Below are positions 7,615-14,627 of a stretch of DNA of 19,995 nt, in pieces (positions within the stretch are counted from its first letter, which is position 1; every line of letters begins with the position of its first letter). A program made the translations under genes and the position numbers. The notes under the pieces were generated by a model that saw only the letters and a list, made by a program, of their open reading frames with translations, was not told the DNA's origin and did no database searches. The stretch comes from JAUIBE01 sp035267185 (GTDB taxonomy: Bacteria > Pseudomonadota > Gammaproteobacteria > Xanthomonadales > SZUA-36), in contig DATFLY010000094.1 of the NCBI GenBank assembly GCA_035267185.1, positions 1 to 19,995 of the forward strand. The letters run 5' to 3'.

Positions 7615-8319
7615 TCAGGTGTCTTCTTCGGAGTAGAGCTCAACAAGTTCCCGGTAACGTTCCAGGTTGTTGTTAAAACCTTCACGGATGTTTTCTTCCC
7701 TTCTTTTCAATCCATTCAGAGACTGTTCATTTTCCTGGAGTTGGGATCGAATCTGTGCGATCTGCTGAAGCGTGTCTTCGCTGACTTCAAGCCCGGCACG
7801 CTGTCGGTGCCCGGCAACATCGATGTTTGATCTGAGGGTGGTCTCAAGGCTTTCCTGGGTGGCCAGCAGCAATCTCTTGTCGTATTGAAGCTGGTTCACC
7901 TCAACTTCCATTTCGTCGATCATTTCCTGCTCTGACTTGTAACGCAGCATCAGCATTCGATCCATCCGCTGTTGCTTTTCAGCATCGGTGTATAGCGGGT
8001 CAGGGCGTTTGAGTCCTGATTTGTCCCGGGGCAATTCACCTTTGCCCTCGTTGGGGTCAGGCTCTTTCGGAGGTGGAGGGGGCGGAACCAGGCTTACATC
8101 CTCGTCTTTGACGATTCCGTCATGTCCGAGTTGATCGTGCGTCTCGCCTTGCCAGTCAGGCGGCAGGGTTTCGCTGTAGTGAACGTTTCCGTCTTCGTCG
8201 ACCCAGCGATAGAGTCGCTTTTTCTCCTGCGCCCAGGCGCTTTGCGCCAGGCAAAATGTGAACAGGCAAAATATCGCAATAGCTGCGGTGACTGGTGCGG
8301 AGAATCCTTTCCGTTTCAT
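7615..8319 (-). CDS. DUF4124 periplasmic protein with coiled coil
   Basis: This 234-residue exported protein has a basic N-terminus (MKRKGF) and hydrophobic segment, with a likely signal peptidase site after AWA at residue 30. The DUF4124 motif LYRWVDEDGNVHYSETLPP at about 36-54 is typical of small envelope proteins of gammaproteobacteria. A proline run (VPPPPPP, about 77-83) and a long charged, probably coiled-coil region (about 115-230) follow. Function is unknown; a structural or scaffold role in the periplasm is possible. An in-frame ATG four codons earlier (8331) would overlap pyrE by 11 bases. I prefer the ATG at 8319 because GGAG stands 6 bases before it and it lies 1 base after the pyrE stop. 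It is tightly coupled to pyrE and followed by the DUF3426 gene. Confidence 0.85.
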   Translation of the reverse strand: MKRKGFSAPVTAAIAIFCLFTFCLAQSAWAQEKKRLYRWVDEDGNVHYSETLPPDWQGETHDQLGHDGIVKDEDVSLVPPPPPPKEPDPNEGKGELPRDKSGLKRPDPLYTDAEKQQRMDRMLMLRYKSEQEMIDEMEVEVNQLQYDKRLLLATQESLETTLRSNIDVAGHRQRAGLEVSEDTLQQIAQIRSQLQENEQSLNGLKRREENIREGFNNNLERYRELVELYSEEDT

Positions 8320-8320
8320 A

Positions 8321-9007
8321 TCAGGCTCCATATCGTTCGCGGTAGCGCTTCATAGCATCAAGATCCAACCCCTGGTCTGAAAGCGACTGCCCGGCTTTTC
8401 CTGTGGCCATTTTACCATCACCGGGGACATCTGATAAAAACTCGATCAGGTCGTCGAGTGTGGCGATCGCAATACATGGGATTCCGTGCTCCCGCGTGAG
8501 TTCCATGGTGGCAGAGAGTTTGCCCTGACCGCGTTCCTGTCGATCGAGTGCGATGGCAACACCGGCAACAGTTGCCCCGGCATCATTAATGAGATTCAGC
8601 GACTCCCGCACCGATGTTCCTGCAGATATCACATCGTCAATAATCAATACCCTGCCGGCAAGAGCTGCACCAACCACGGTTCCCCCTTCGCCATGATCTT
8701 TTGCTTCCTTGCGGTTGTAGGCATATGACACGTTGCGTCCGCTTCCGGAAACCAGTGCCACGGCAGTTGCAGCTGCCAGCGGAATGCCCTTGTAAGCAGG
8801 GCCGAACAGCATGTCAAAATCCACGCCCGAATCAGTGATTGCACCGGCATAACATTTCGCGAGCTCGCCCAGCGATTCGCCATCATCAAAGCCGCCGGCA
8901 TTGAAAAAATATGGGCTGAGCCTGCCGGATTTGAGCGTGAATTCTCCAAAACGTAGATTGCCCTTGCGCAGGGCCAGTTCAAAAAAGCGTTGTTTGTAAT
9001 TCTGCAT
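8321..9007 (-). CDS. pyrE: Orotate phosphoribosyltransferase
   Basis: PyrE transfers the phosphoribosyl group of PRPP to orotate, giving OMP and pyrophosphate. Its product is the substrate of the pyrF enzyme at the left edge of this window. It has 228 residues, normal for the proteobacterial type. Visible are the N-terminal FFELALRKGNLRFGEFTLKS, the substrate segment GRLSPYFFNAG at about 28-38, the GPAYKGIPLA loop at about 69-78, the flexible Lys-containing catalytic loop NRKEAKDHGEGG at 98-109, and the PRPP-binding motif LIIDDVISAGTS at 121-132. The ATG at 9007 is the only conserved start. It is divergent from exonuclease III, an arrangement also seen around pyrE and crc in pseudomonads. Its end meets the DUF4124 gene. 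Confidence 0.97.
   Translation of the reverse strand: MQNYKQRFFELALRKGNLRFGEFTLKSGRLSPYFFNAGGFDDGESLGELAKCYAGAITDSGVDFDMLFGPAYKGIPLAAATAVALVSGSGRNVSYAYNRKEAKDHGEGGTVVGAALAGRVLIIDDVISAGTSVRESLNLINDAGATVAGVAIALDRQERGQGKLSATMELTREHGIPCIAIATLDDLIEFLSDVPGDGKMATGKAGQSLSDQGLDLDAMKRYRERYGA
8326..8329 (-). promoter_or_regulatory. Ribosome binding site deciding the DUF4124 start
   Basis: GGAG on the minus strand, inside the last codons of pyrE, is 6 bases from the ATG at 8319-8317. This favours that ATG over the overlapping one at 8331. Confidence 0.55.
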
Positions 9008-9045
9008 AAACTTTAGGCTGGTGACTTCCGGAATCTGGAAGATGT

Positions 9046-9146
9046 GGGGTCAGAGTCAAGTGCCAGAGTCAATCAATCGCGGGGTCAGAGTCAAGTGCCA
9101 GAGTTAATCGCCTTTATGATCGACTCTGGCACTTGACTCTGACCCC
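9046..9146. repeat. REP/MITE-like element: two direct and one inverted copy of a 29-bp repeat
   Basis: Copies 1 (9046-9074) and 2 (9081-9109) are direct repeats of 29 bp beginning GGGGTCAGAGTCAAGTGCC. They differ at one base and have a period of 35. Copy 3 (9118-9146) is the same sequence inverted, differing by one base from copy 1. Copies 2 and 3 form a perfect 24-bp stem (9081-9104 with 9123-9146) around an 18-base loop; copy 1 can compete for the same arm. The GGGGTCAGAGTCAA / TTGACTCTGACCCC core resembles palindromic repeats found near REP-associated tyrosine transposases (IS200-like), from memory. No transposase is in this window, so the element would be non-autonomous. It fills most of the pyrE/exonuclease III promoter spacer. 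Confidence 0.85.
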
Positions 9147-9180
9147 ATCTATGCGCCTATGCTGGCGGCTTTATCAGCCT

Positions 9181-9184
9181 GGAG
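9181..9184 (+). promoter_or_regulatory. Ribosome binding site deciding the exonuclease III TTG start
   Basis: GGAG stands 7 bases before the TTG at 9192. The in-frame ATG at 9159 has no Shine-Dalgarno sequence and would add 11 residues that lie before the conserved MRIISLNANG N-terminus. Confidence 0.7.
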
Positions 9185-9191
9185 TCAGCTC

Positions 9192-9983
9192 TTGCGCATC
9201 ATCTCTCTAAACGCCAACGGAATTCGTGCCGCCCATCGCAAGGGCTTTTACAAGTGGATGCACAAACAGGATGCGGATGTGGTTTGCATCCAGGAAACCA
9301 AGGCCCAGCATCCGGTGCTCAAAGACCGGGATTTTCATCCGCTTGGATATCACTGCTACTACCACGATGCCGTGAAAAAAGGTTACAGCGGCGTTGCCAT
9401 TTACAGCAGGCGTCAGCCGGACCGCGTTCACTATGGCCTGGGCTGGGATGTCACTGACCTTGAAGGCCGCTGGTTGCAGGCTGATTATGGAAAGCTGTCT
9501 GTGATTTCCCTCTACATGCCTTCCGGTTCAAGCAGTGAGGAGCGCCAGGCAATCAAGTTTAAAGTCATGGATTACGTAATGCCCCGTCTCAGGGAGATGG
9601 CTTCGGACGGACGCGAATACATCATTTGTGGCGATTGGAACATTGCCCATCACAAAATTGACATCAAGAACTGGCGGGGCAACCTCAAGAATTCCGGGTT
9701 CCTGCCCGAGGAGCGTGCCTGGCTAACAGAACTGTTTGATGATGTTGGGTGGGTGGATACATTCCGTCAGATTGACGATCGTGAGGAACAGTACACCTGG
9801 TGGTCCAATCGCGGCCAGGCCTGGGCCAACAACACCGGTTGGCGAATTGACTATCACATTTGCACACCGGGTATTTCAGGGCTCGCGCGTGAAGTTGAGA
9901 TCTACAAGGACGAGCGTTTTTCTGACCATGCGCCCCTGACAATGGACTACGAGTACGAAATATCCCAAAGGACGCTGCCTTGA
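9192..9983 (+). CDS. Exodeoxyribonuclease III (Xth/ExoA family), at the crc position
   Basis: This is a 263-residue Mg-dependent exonuclease/AP endonuclease of the EEP superfamily, acting in base excision repair. From the TTG start it reads MRIISLNANGIRAAHRKGF, as in the family. The catalytic set appears complete: Asn7, Glu35 (CIQETKAQ), Tyr108 (SLYMPSG), Asp148 and Asn150 (GDWNIAHHK), Asp220 (GWRIDY), and Asp245-His246 (FSDHAPL). The pseudomonad catabolite-repression protein Crc is a homologue that has lost these residues and lies beside pyrE; this gene has the same position but an intact active site. A true nuclease is therefore the better call, and I leave the symbol open between xthA and exoA. 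Its stop overlaps the start of the AmpG-like gene (TTGA). The repeat element at 9046-9146 lies directly upstream. Confidence 0.93.
   Translation: MRIISLNANGIRAAHRKGFYKWMHKQDADVVCIQETKAQHPVLKDRDFHPLGYHCYYHDAVKKGYSGVAIYSRRQPDRVHYGLGWDVTDLEGRWLQADYGKLSVISLYMPSGSSSEERQAIKFKVMDYVMPRLREMASDGREYIICGDWNIAHHKIDIKNWRGNLKNSGFLPEERAWLTELFDDVGWVDTFRQIDDREEQYTWWSNRGQAWANNTGWRIDYHICTPGISGLAREVEIYKDERFSDHAPLTMDYEYEISQRTLP
9967..9972 (+). promoter_or_regulatory. Ribosome binding site for the permease TTG start
   Basis: AAAGGA, inside the last codons of exonuclease III, lies 7 bases before the TTG at 9980, which overlaps the upstream stop as TTGA. Confidence 0.6.
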
Positions 9984-11245
9984 ACACCGAGACCGAATCA
10001 ACGGTACAAAGGCACTGGAAGGAGATTCTGCTCACTCGAAAGATGCTGGTTTGCATCTTTCTCGGTTTTACCTCGGGGTTGCCGCTTTACGTGCTGATCC
10101 AGCTGGTTCCTGCCTGGTTGCGCAGCAGCGAGGTTGACCTGGCCACGATCGGGCTGTTTTCACTGGTTTCCCTCCCCTACACCTGGAAGTTCGTCTGGTC
10201 ACCATTGATGGACCGCTTTCGGCCTCCCTTCCTCGGGAGACGACGTGGCTGGGCGCTGATAACCCAGGTCGCCTTGCTGGTTTCGATCGGTGTCATGGGA
10301 AGCTTCGACCCGACAGAGTCATTGCAGGGCATCGTTGTTTTGGTATTCCTGGTTTCCCTGTTTTCAGCCAGCCAGGACATCGTGGTGGATGCCTACCGGC
10401 GTGAGCTGCTGGCCGATGATGAACTGGGAACCGGCAACTCATTTGCCATCAATGCCTACCGCGTCTCCTCACTGGTTCCGGGGGCCTTGTCGCTAATTCT
10501 GGCTGACCACATGCCATGGTCTTCGGTGTTCTGGATTACTGCAGCATTTATGGGGGTTGGCATTGTCACAACCCTGGTCATCAAGGAGGTCAGCGATGAT
10601 TCACTGGCACCTCATACGCTCAAGGCAGCGTTGATCGAACCCTTCCGTGAATTTTTCTCCCGTGGTGGAGTCGGGCCTGCCCTGGCCATCCTGGCCTTCA
10701 TGGTGCTTTACAAGCTGGGCGACAACATGGCCGTTGCGCTTGAGACACCGTTTTATATCGACATGGGCTACTCACTGACCGAGATAGGCTCGGTGGCCAA
10801 AGTCGCCAAGCTGTGGTCGTCGATTGCCGGTGGAATTCTTGGTGGCATCCTGATGCTGAAGCTCTCAATCAACCGGGCTCTGTGGATATTTGGATTCGTG
10901 CAGATGGCCACCATTCTCGGCTACGCCTGGTTAAGTGTGGTGGATCACAACCTGACAGCGCTGTTTGCAATGGTCAGCGCGGAGTACCTGGGTGTCGGTT
11001 TGGGTGCCATTGCATTGACGGCATTCATCGCGCGTGAAACCAGCCTCGGATTCACCGCAACCCAGTTTGCGCTGTTCTCCAGCCTGTTTGCCATTCCAAG
11101 GGTTCTGGCCAATGCCAGTACCGGGTTTATCATCGAGGCGATTGGCTACACCAGTTTCTTCGTGCTGTGCACCTCTCTGGCGATTCCGGGAATGCTTATG
11201 TTGTTTAAAGTGGCACCATGGAGTGGTAACACCCGTTCGGGCTAG
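9980..11245 (+). CDS. ampG: AmpG-family MFS permease (muropeptide transporter)
   Basis: This 421-residue major-facilitator protein has about 12 hydrophobic segments. AmpG imports GlcNAc-anhydroMurNAc peptides from the periplasm for cell-wall recycling and, where ampR/ampC exist, signals beta-lactamase induction. Family marks are FLGFTSGLPLYVLIQLVPAW in helix 1, PYTWKFVWSPLMDRF at about 66-80, the cytoplasmic GRRRGWALITQ loop at about 87-97, and SASQDIVVDAYRREL at about 128-142. These match AmpG better than general sugar or drug transporters. It is shorter than enterobacterial AmpG (491) and lacks the C-terminal extra segments, as in many non-enteric versions. The TTG start overlaps the exonuclease III stop, so the two are co-translated. 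The actual substrate is inferred, and no ampR or ampC is in the window. Confidence 0.85.
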   Translation: MNTETESTVQRHWKEILLTRKMLVCIFLGFTSGLPLYVLIQLVPAWLRSSEVDLATIGLFSLVSLPYTWKFVWSPLMDRFRPPFLGRRRGWALITQVALLVSIGVMGSFDPTESLQGIVVLVFLVSLFSASQDIVVDAYRRELLADDELGTGNSFAINAYRVSSLVPGALSLILADHMPWSSVFWITAAFMGVGIVTTLVIKEVSDDSLAPHTLKAALIEPFREFFSRGGVGPALAILAFMVLYKLGDNMAVALETPFYIDMGYSLTEIGSVAKVAKLWSSIAGGILGGILMLKLSINRALWIFGFVQMATILGYAWLSVVDHNLTALFAMVSAEYLGVGLGAIALTAFIARETSLGFTATQFALFSSLFAIPRVLANASTGFIIEAIGYTSFFVLCTSLAIPGMLMLFKVAPWSGNTRSG

Positions 11246-11254
11246 GCGCTTTCA

Positions 11255-11273
11255 ATTCCTTGTTGGAAGGAAT
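11255..11273. terminator. Possible hairpin between convergent genes
   Basis: ATTCCTT (11255-11261) pairs with AAGGAAT (11267-11273) around a 5-base loop, 9 bases after the permease stop and facing the end of the SCO-peroxidase gene. The stem is AT-rich and no T-run follows, so the terminator role is tentative. Confidence 0.3.
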
Positions 11274-11310
11274 GTCTTACGGCAGGAAATTTCAGGGTTT
11301 TCGATACTGC

Positions 11311-13233
11311 TTATTGTGATCCCGTGTTACCGACTGGAACAGCGTGGGCGTCGGTAACCAGCTTATCCACATTTTTCCCGGTCAGCGCATCGAGAAAGGC
11401 GACCATCTGCAACATTTCTTTTTCGCTGAGTTCCAGCGGTCGAATCAGTGGGTCAAGCAACTCGTTGCTGATACCTCCGGAGTTGTAGAACTCGACCACT
11501 TCCTGCAGCGACGACAGCGAACCATCATGCATGTAAGGGGCTGTCAGGGCCACGTTTCGTAATGATGGGGTGCGGTATTTCCAGCGATCGTCGGGATCTT
11601 CAGTTATTTCATACAGTCCAAGGTCGCTGGGCGGGTCCTCGGAGGCGTCCGCCACCACGTCGCCAGCGACAGTGATGTATTCGCCAGGTGCGATCTGAAC
11701 AATAGTGCCGGCGACCGGTTTTGCCATGGAACGCTGGTAGCCAATGCCGGTGTTGTGCATCAGGTTGTCGGTGAACAGGGAATAATCCTGGCCGACCAGG
11801 TGGCAGGCCGAGCATCCTGCCTTGCCTGTGAACAGTTCATAGCCCGACTGTTGTGCGGTGGTCAGGGCCCCGGCATCACCACCATGATGCCAACGGTCGT
11901 ATGGGCTGTTGGCCGACACCAGGACGCGTTCATAGCTGGCCAGCGCCATTCCCAGTGTCTCCATGGATATCGGCTGGCCGTCGAATGCTTTTGTGAATCT
12001 TTCAGGGTATCCGGGAATGGCGTTGAGCTGGTCGATCACCTGTCCCACCGATCGGTTGCCCATTTCGTTGTTTGCCAGAAGGGGTCCCCAGATCTGTTGT
12101 TCCAGCGTTGTCTCGCGCCCGTCGTGGAACAACCGCGTCAAGTAGGCGGTGTTGTAAATGGTGGGTGAGTTGCGGCGGACCGTCCTGCCCTCGATGCCGA
12201 CAGCGGTGGCCAGCTCATTGCTGGTAAATCCCTGTTCGGGAACGTGGCACATAGCGCAGGAAAAGGTGTTGTTGTGTGAAAGCCGGCGGTCGAAAAACAG
12301 CAGGCGTCCCAGTTCGATTTTGGCTTTCGTCAGCGGGTTTTCAGCCGGTGCGGGAATCGCCGGCAGGCCGAGTGGCGCAGCCAGGGCATATTGCCACAGG
12401 TCGGCGGATTGACCGCCGCGGGATTCAAGGCTGCGTGTGCGGGTCTGATAGCCCTGGCCCTCGTATCCCTCACGGCCATCTCCGGGACCCTGCACAGAAG
12501 CCGTTTTCCTGGATTCCATGTGCAGAGTGCGGATGTCGCTCAGCATGGTGTCGGCATGCAGGTATGAGGCGCTGAAAATGTTGCGGATTCTAAGCTGGCG
12601 GTCAATCAGATAGACCCTGAGAACGTGTGAAATTGCGCCCGCCGCTTTGTCTTCAGAATCCGGGTCCCGAACCACGGTTTGTCCATAGGATTCCAGGATC
12701 GGTTCGAGGTGCTGTTTGTCGCCGGTGGTCAGGAATTTCCAGTCGAAATCGCCTGAAATGTAGCGCTTGCCATAGCGATTCATGACCTCGGGCGTATCCT
12801 GAACAGGGTCAAAACTCAGGCTGATGAAACGCACATCGGCGCCAACGGGATCTTTCAGTAACTGATCCTGCAGGCGCCCCAGCACATGGGTCGCCAGCGG
12901 ACAGCCGTTGGCATCGGAACAACTGCTGTAGATAAAGCTCATCACCACGACCTTGTCGCCCATCAGTGAATGTAGCGTTGTGGCTTTGCCGTCGCTGTCC
13001 AGCACCTGGCCGTCACCCGCCACGCCCATGGGCGGTAACTTATAGCTGCCCGCCTCGGGGGGGCTGAATTCCAGGTCGGTCCAGCCGGGCGCCAGAACCT
13101 GGGGCTCGGAATCATCCTCCCGCTGTTCTTGTGCCGTGGTGACATTCGAATCGAGGGCCAACCCCGCCCACACAAAAAAGCCGGCGAGCAAGGTGCCCGC
13201 CAGCTTGTTTCTTGCTTCCCTGCTGTACGACAT
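11311..13233 (-). CDS. SCO1/SenC copper chaperone fused to a MauG/CcpA-type di-heme peroxidase
   Basis: This 640-residue exported fusion has an N-terminal hydrophobic segment (about 11-27) that is a signal peptide or anchor. A SCO1/SenC thioredoxin-fold domain (about 55-238) has Cys105 and Cys111 in SSCSDANGCP and His203 in GAISHVL, the usual copper-binding Cys/Cys/His set; the spacing is C-x5-C instead of the common C-x3-C. A linker (about 240-285) leads to a di-heme cytochrome c peroxidase domain (about 285-620) with c-type heme sites CAMCH (326-330) and CSACH (474-478). An acidic NNEMG segment (about 388-392) and PYMHDGS with Met568 resemble CcpA rather than MauG, where the corresponding ligand is Tyr. 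Its ATG shares one base with the stop of the upstream methanethiol-oxidase-like gene. The probable role is copper loading and heme redox chemistry for that partner in the periplasm. Confidence 0.93.
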   Translation of the reverse strand: MSYSREARNKLAGTLLAGFFVWAGLALDSNVTTAQEQREDDSEPQVLAPGWTDLEFSPPEAGSYKLPPMGVAGDGQVLDSDGKATTLHSLMGDKVVVMSFIYSSCSDANGCPLATHVLGRLQDQLLKDPVGADVRFISLSFDPVQDTPEVMNRYGKRYISGDFDWKFLTTGDKQHLEPILESYGQTVVRDPDSEDKAAGAISHVLRVYLIDRQLRIRNIFSASYLHADTMLSDIRTLHMESRKTASVQGPGDGREGYEGQGYQTRTRSLESRGGQSADLWQYALAAPLGLPAIPAPAENPLTKAKIELGRLLFFDRRLSHNNTFSCAMCHVPEQGFTSNELATAVGIEGRTVRRNSPTIYNTAYLTRLFHDGRETTLEQQIWGPLLANNEMGNRSVGQVIDQLNAIPGYPERFTKAFDGQPISMETLGMALASYERVLVSANSPYDRWHHGGDAGALTTAQQSGYELFTGKAGCSACHLVGQDYSLFTDNLMHNTGIGYQRSMAKPVAGTIVQIAPGEYITVAGDVVADASEDPPSDLGLYEITEDPDDRWKYRTPSLRNVALTAPYMHDGSLSSLQEVVEFYNSGGISNELLDPLIRPLELSEKEMLQMVAFLDALTGKNVDKLVTDAHAVPVGNTGSQ

Positions 13234-14627
13234 TAATCGCCGCCGGTGCCACCGCCTCCGGTGTTCGGGGTCGCTGCCAATGGGTTGGTCAGGCCGTACA
13301 GCGAGTAAGCTCCAAAACGCATCTGGTGGGGAAGGCCCAGATTTTCAGCCAGGAAATCGATCGAGAACTGATGCTCCAGATCCGTTCCGTTCCAGGTGTA
13401 AGCCTTGAAATATTGCAGGTCTTCGCCTTCCGGAGCCTCTTGCTTGTCCCAGTTGGCCAGCAGCGATGAAGTGAAGTAAATGCGTTTGCCATCCCAGCTT
13501 TGTGAGGCCATGTTGATCTGGGCGCCGATCCTGGTTTCCTGCACCTGCACCGGGTTGAATGGGTCGGAAACGTCAAACAGTCGGGCTTTGCCGTCATTCC
13601 AGGTGTCGACCCATAGCAGCGAGTCATCCGCCGAGATCGAGATGTCCACCGGCAGTGGAACCTTTGCAGCATCACCAATATCGGCGACAGCCTTTGCCTG
13701 CCATTCACCGGATTCATCCTCGTATATCAGCCAGATCTTGGAGGTTAGCGCGGTGGTGGTGAAGCAGTAGTTGTTGTGTGCGCCCCAGGCACAACGGATT
13801 TCCAGAGGTGTTCCGGGGACGTCCAGGATTTTTTTTGGTTTGCGGCTGTGCAGGTCCCAGATGACCACGGTGTTTCCAAAGCGTTTCATGGCCTCGGCAT
13901 CGCCCATCACCTTGCCGAGATTGCCCATGTAGTTGTTCCAGCCGGTGAACGAGGAAGTAATCATGACATTGCGTCGGGGCAGGGCGCGGACGTCATAACC
14001 GTAGCCGTCGGCGAAATTCCCGGATTTTTCGGCCCCCTGCAGATTTTCATCGGTCGGCATCCAGTGCGTCGCGACATAGTCGCCCGCATTGGTATATTCG
14101 ACCAGCGCCGTGCGGCCACCGTGGTCCTTGTCGTTGGAGAGACCGGTAATCATCATGCGACCGGGCAAGGCGTAGGTGGTGTGAGGGCCAACGACTCCGC
14201 CACTGCTTGCTACGAAATTTTCGATGGTCCGATGTAGCTGGGGTTTGGCCGGGTCGGTGTGGACATCAAAGATGAATATCTTGCTGGTGTCCAGGCCACC
14301 AGCCCAGAGGTAGTGCCGGTCATCCGTGAGCCCAGAGTGATGGGCTTCATTGCGCCCGCCAACTGACAAAGTGTGGACGATTTTTCCGTAGTTGGGTGAG
14401 GCGGGATTCACATCCACCGTTACCAGTTTGTCCTGCTCATCTCCGACCCCCTCGGTTCCCAGTGTCCAGACATAGACGAAGTCTTCCTGGCCGACGATTT
14501 TGGCCATGTAGGGTGACATGCAGGTCTCGTCCGCGAAGGTTGGCGCAGTGCTTAAACCAGCCACGATTAAGGCGGTGCCCCACAATAAAGCTTTGCCGAA
14601 TCTTGCCAGGGTCAGCTTGAGTTCCAT
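13233..14627 (-). CDS. mtoX: SBP56 / methanethiol-oxidase-like periplasmic protein
   Basis: This 464-residue member of the selenium-binding protein 56 family begins with a signal peptide (hydrophobic about 13-30, likely cleaved near AFADE). Bacterial MtoX oxidises methanethiol to formaldehyde, hydrogen sulfide and hydrogen peroxide with copper. Matches to vertebrate SELENBP1 recalled from memory are VDVNPASPNYGKIVHTL, EAHHSG (His96, His97), GPHT (His149), DGYGYDVRALPRRNVMITS, DISISADDSLLWVDTW, LFDVSDP and a terminal LPHQMRFG (His434). These His residues are candidate copper ligands. The SELENBP1 Cys57 position appears to be Gly81. The ATG at 14627 has GGGAG 8 bases before it. The protein ends in a Gly-rich tail, and its TAA overlaps the ATG of the SCO-peroxidase gene. 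The family is sure; the exact substrate in this organism is inferred. Confidence 0.88.
   Translation of the reverse strand: MELKLTLARFGKALLWGTALIVAGLSTAPTFADETCMSPYMAKIVGQEDFVYVWTLGTEGVGDEQDKLVTVDVNPASPNYGKIVHTLSVGGRNEAHHSGLTDDRHYLWAGGLDTSKIFIFDVHTDPAKPQLHRTIENFVASSGGVVGPHTTYALPGRMMITGLSNDKDHGGRTALVEYTNAGDYVATHWMPTDENLQGAEKSGNFADGYGYDVRALPRRNVMITSSFTGWNNYMGNLGKVMGDAEAMKRFGNTVVIWDLHSRKPKKILDVPGTPLEIRCAWGAHNNYCFTTTALTSKIWLIYEDESGEWQAKAVADIGDAAKVPLPVDISISADDSLLWVDTWNDGKARLFDVSDPFNPVQVQETRIGAQINMASQSWDGKRIYFTSSLLANWDKQEAPEGEDLQYFKAYTWNGTDLEHQFSIDFLAENLGLPHQMRFGAYSLYGLTNPLAATPNTGGGGTGGD

Noticed and set aside
8320..8331. ATG at 8331 as the start of the DUF4124 gene
   Set aside because: It would overlap pyrE by 11 bases and add MEPD before the basic signal-peptide start, while the ATG at 8319 has GGAG at good spacing.
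9046..9109. Two direct 29-bp repeats considered as a tiny CRISPR array
   Set aside because: The spacing is only 6 bases, a third copy is inverted, and no cas genes are present; a REP/MITE-like element explains it better.
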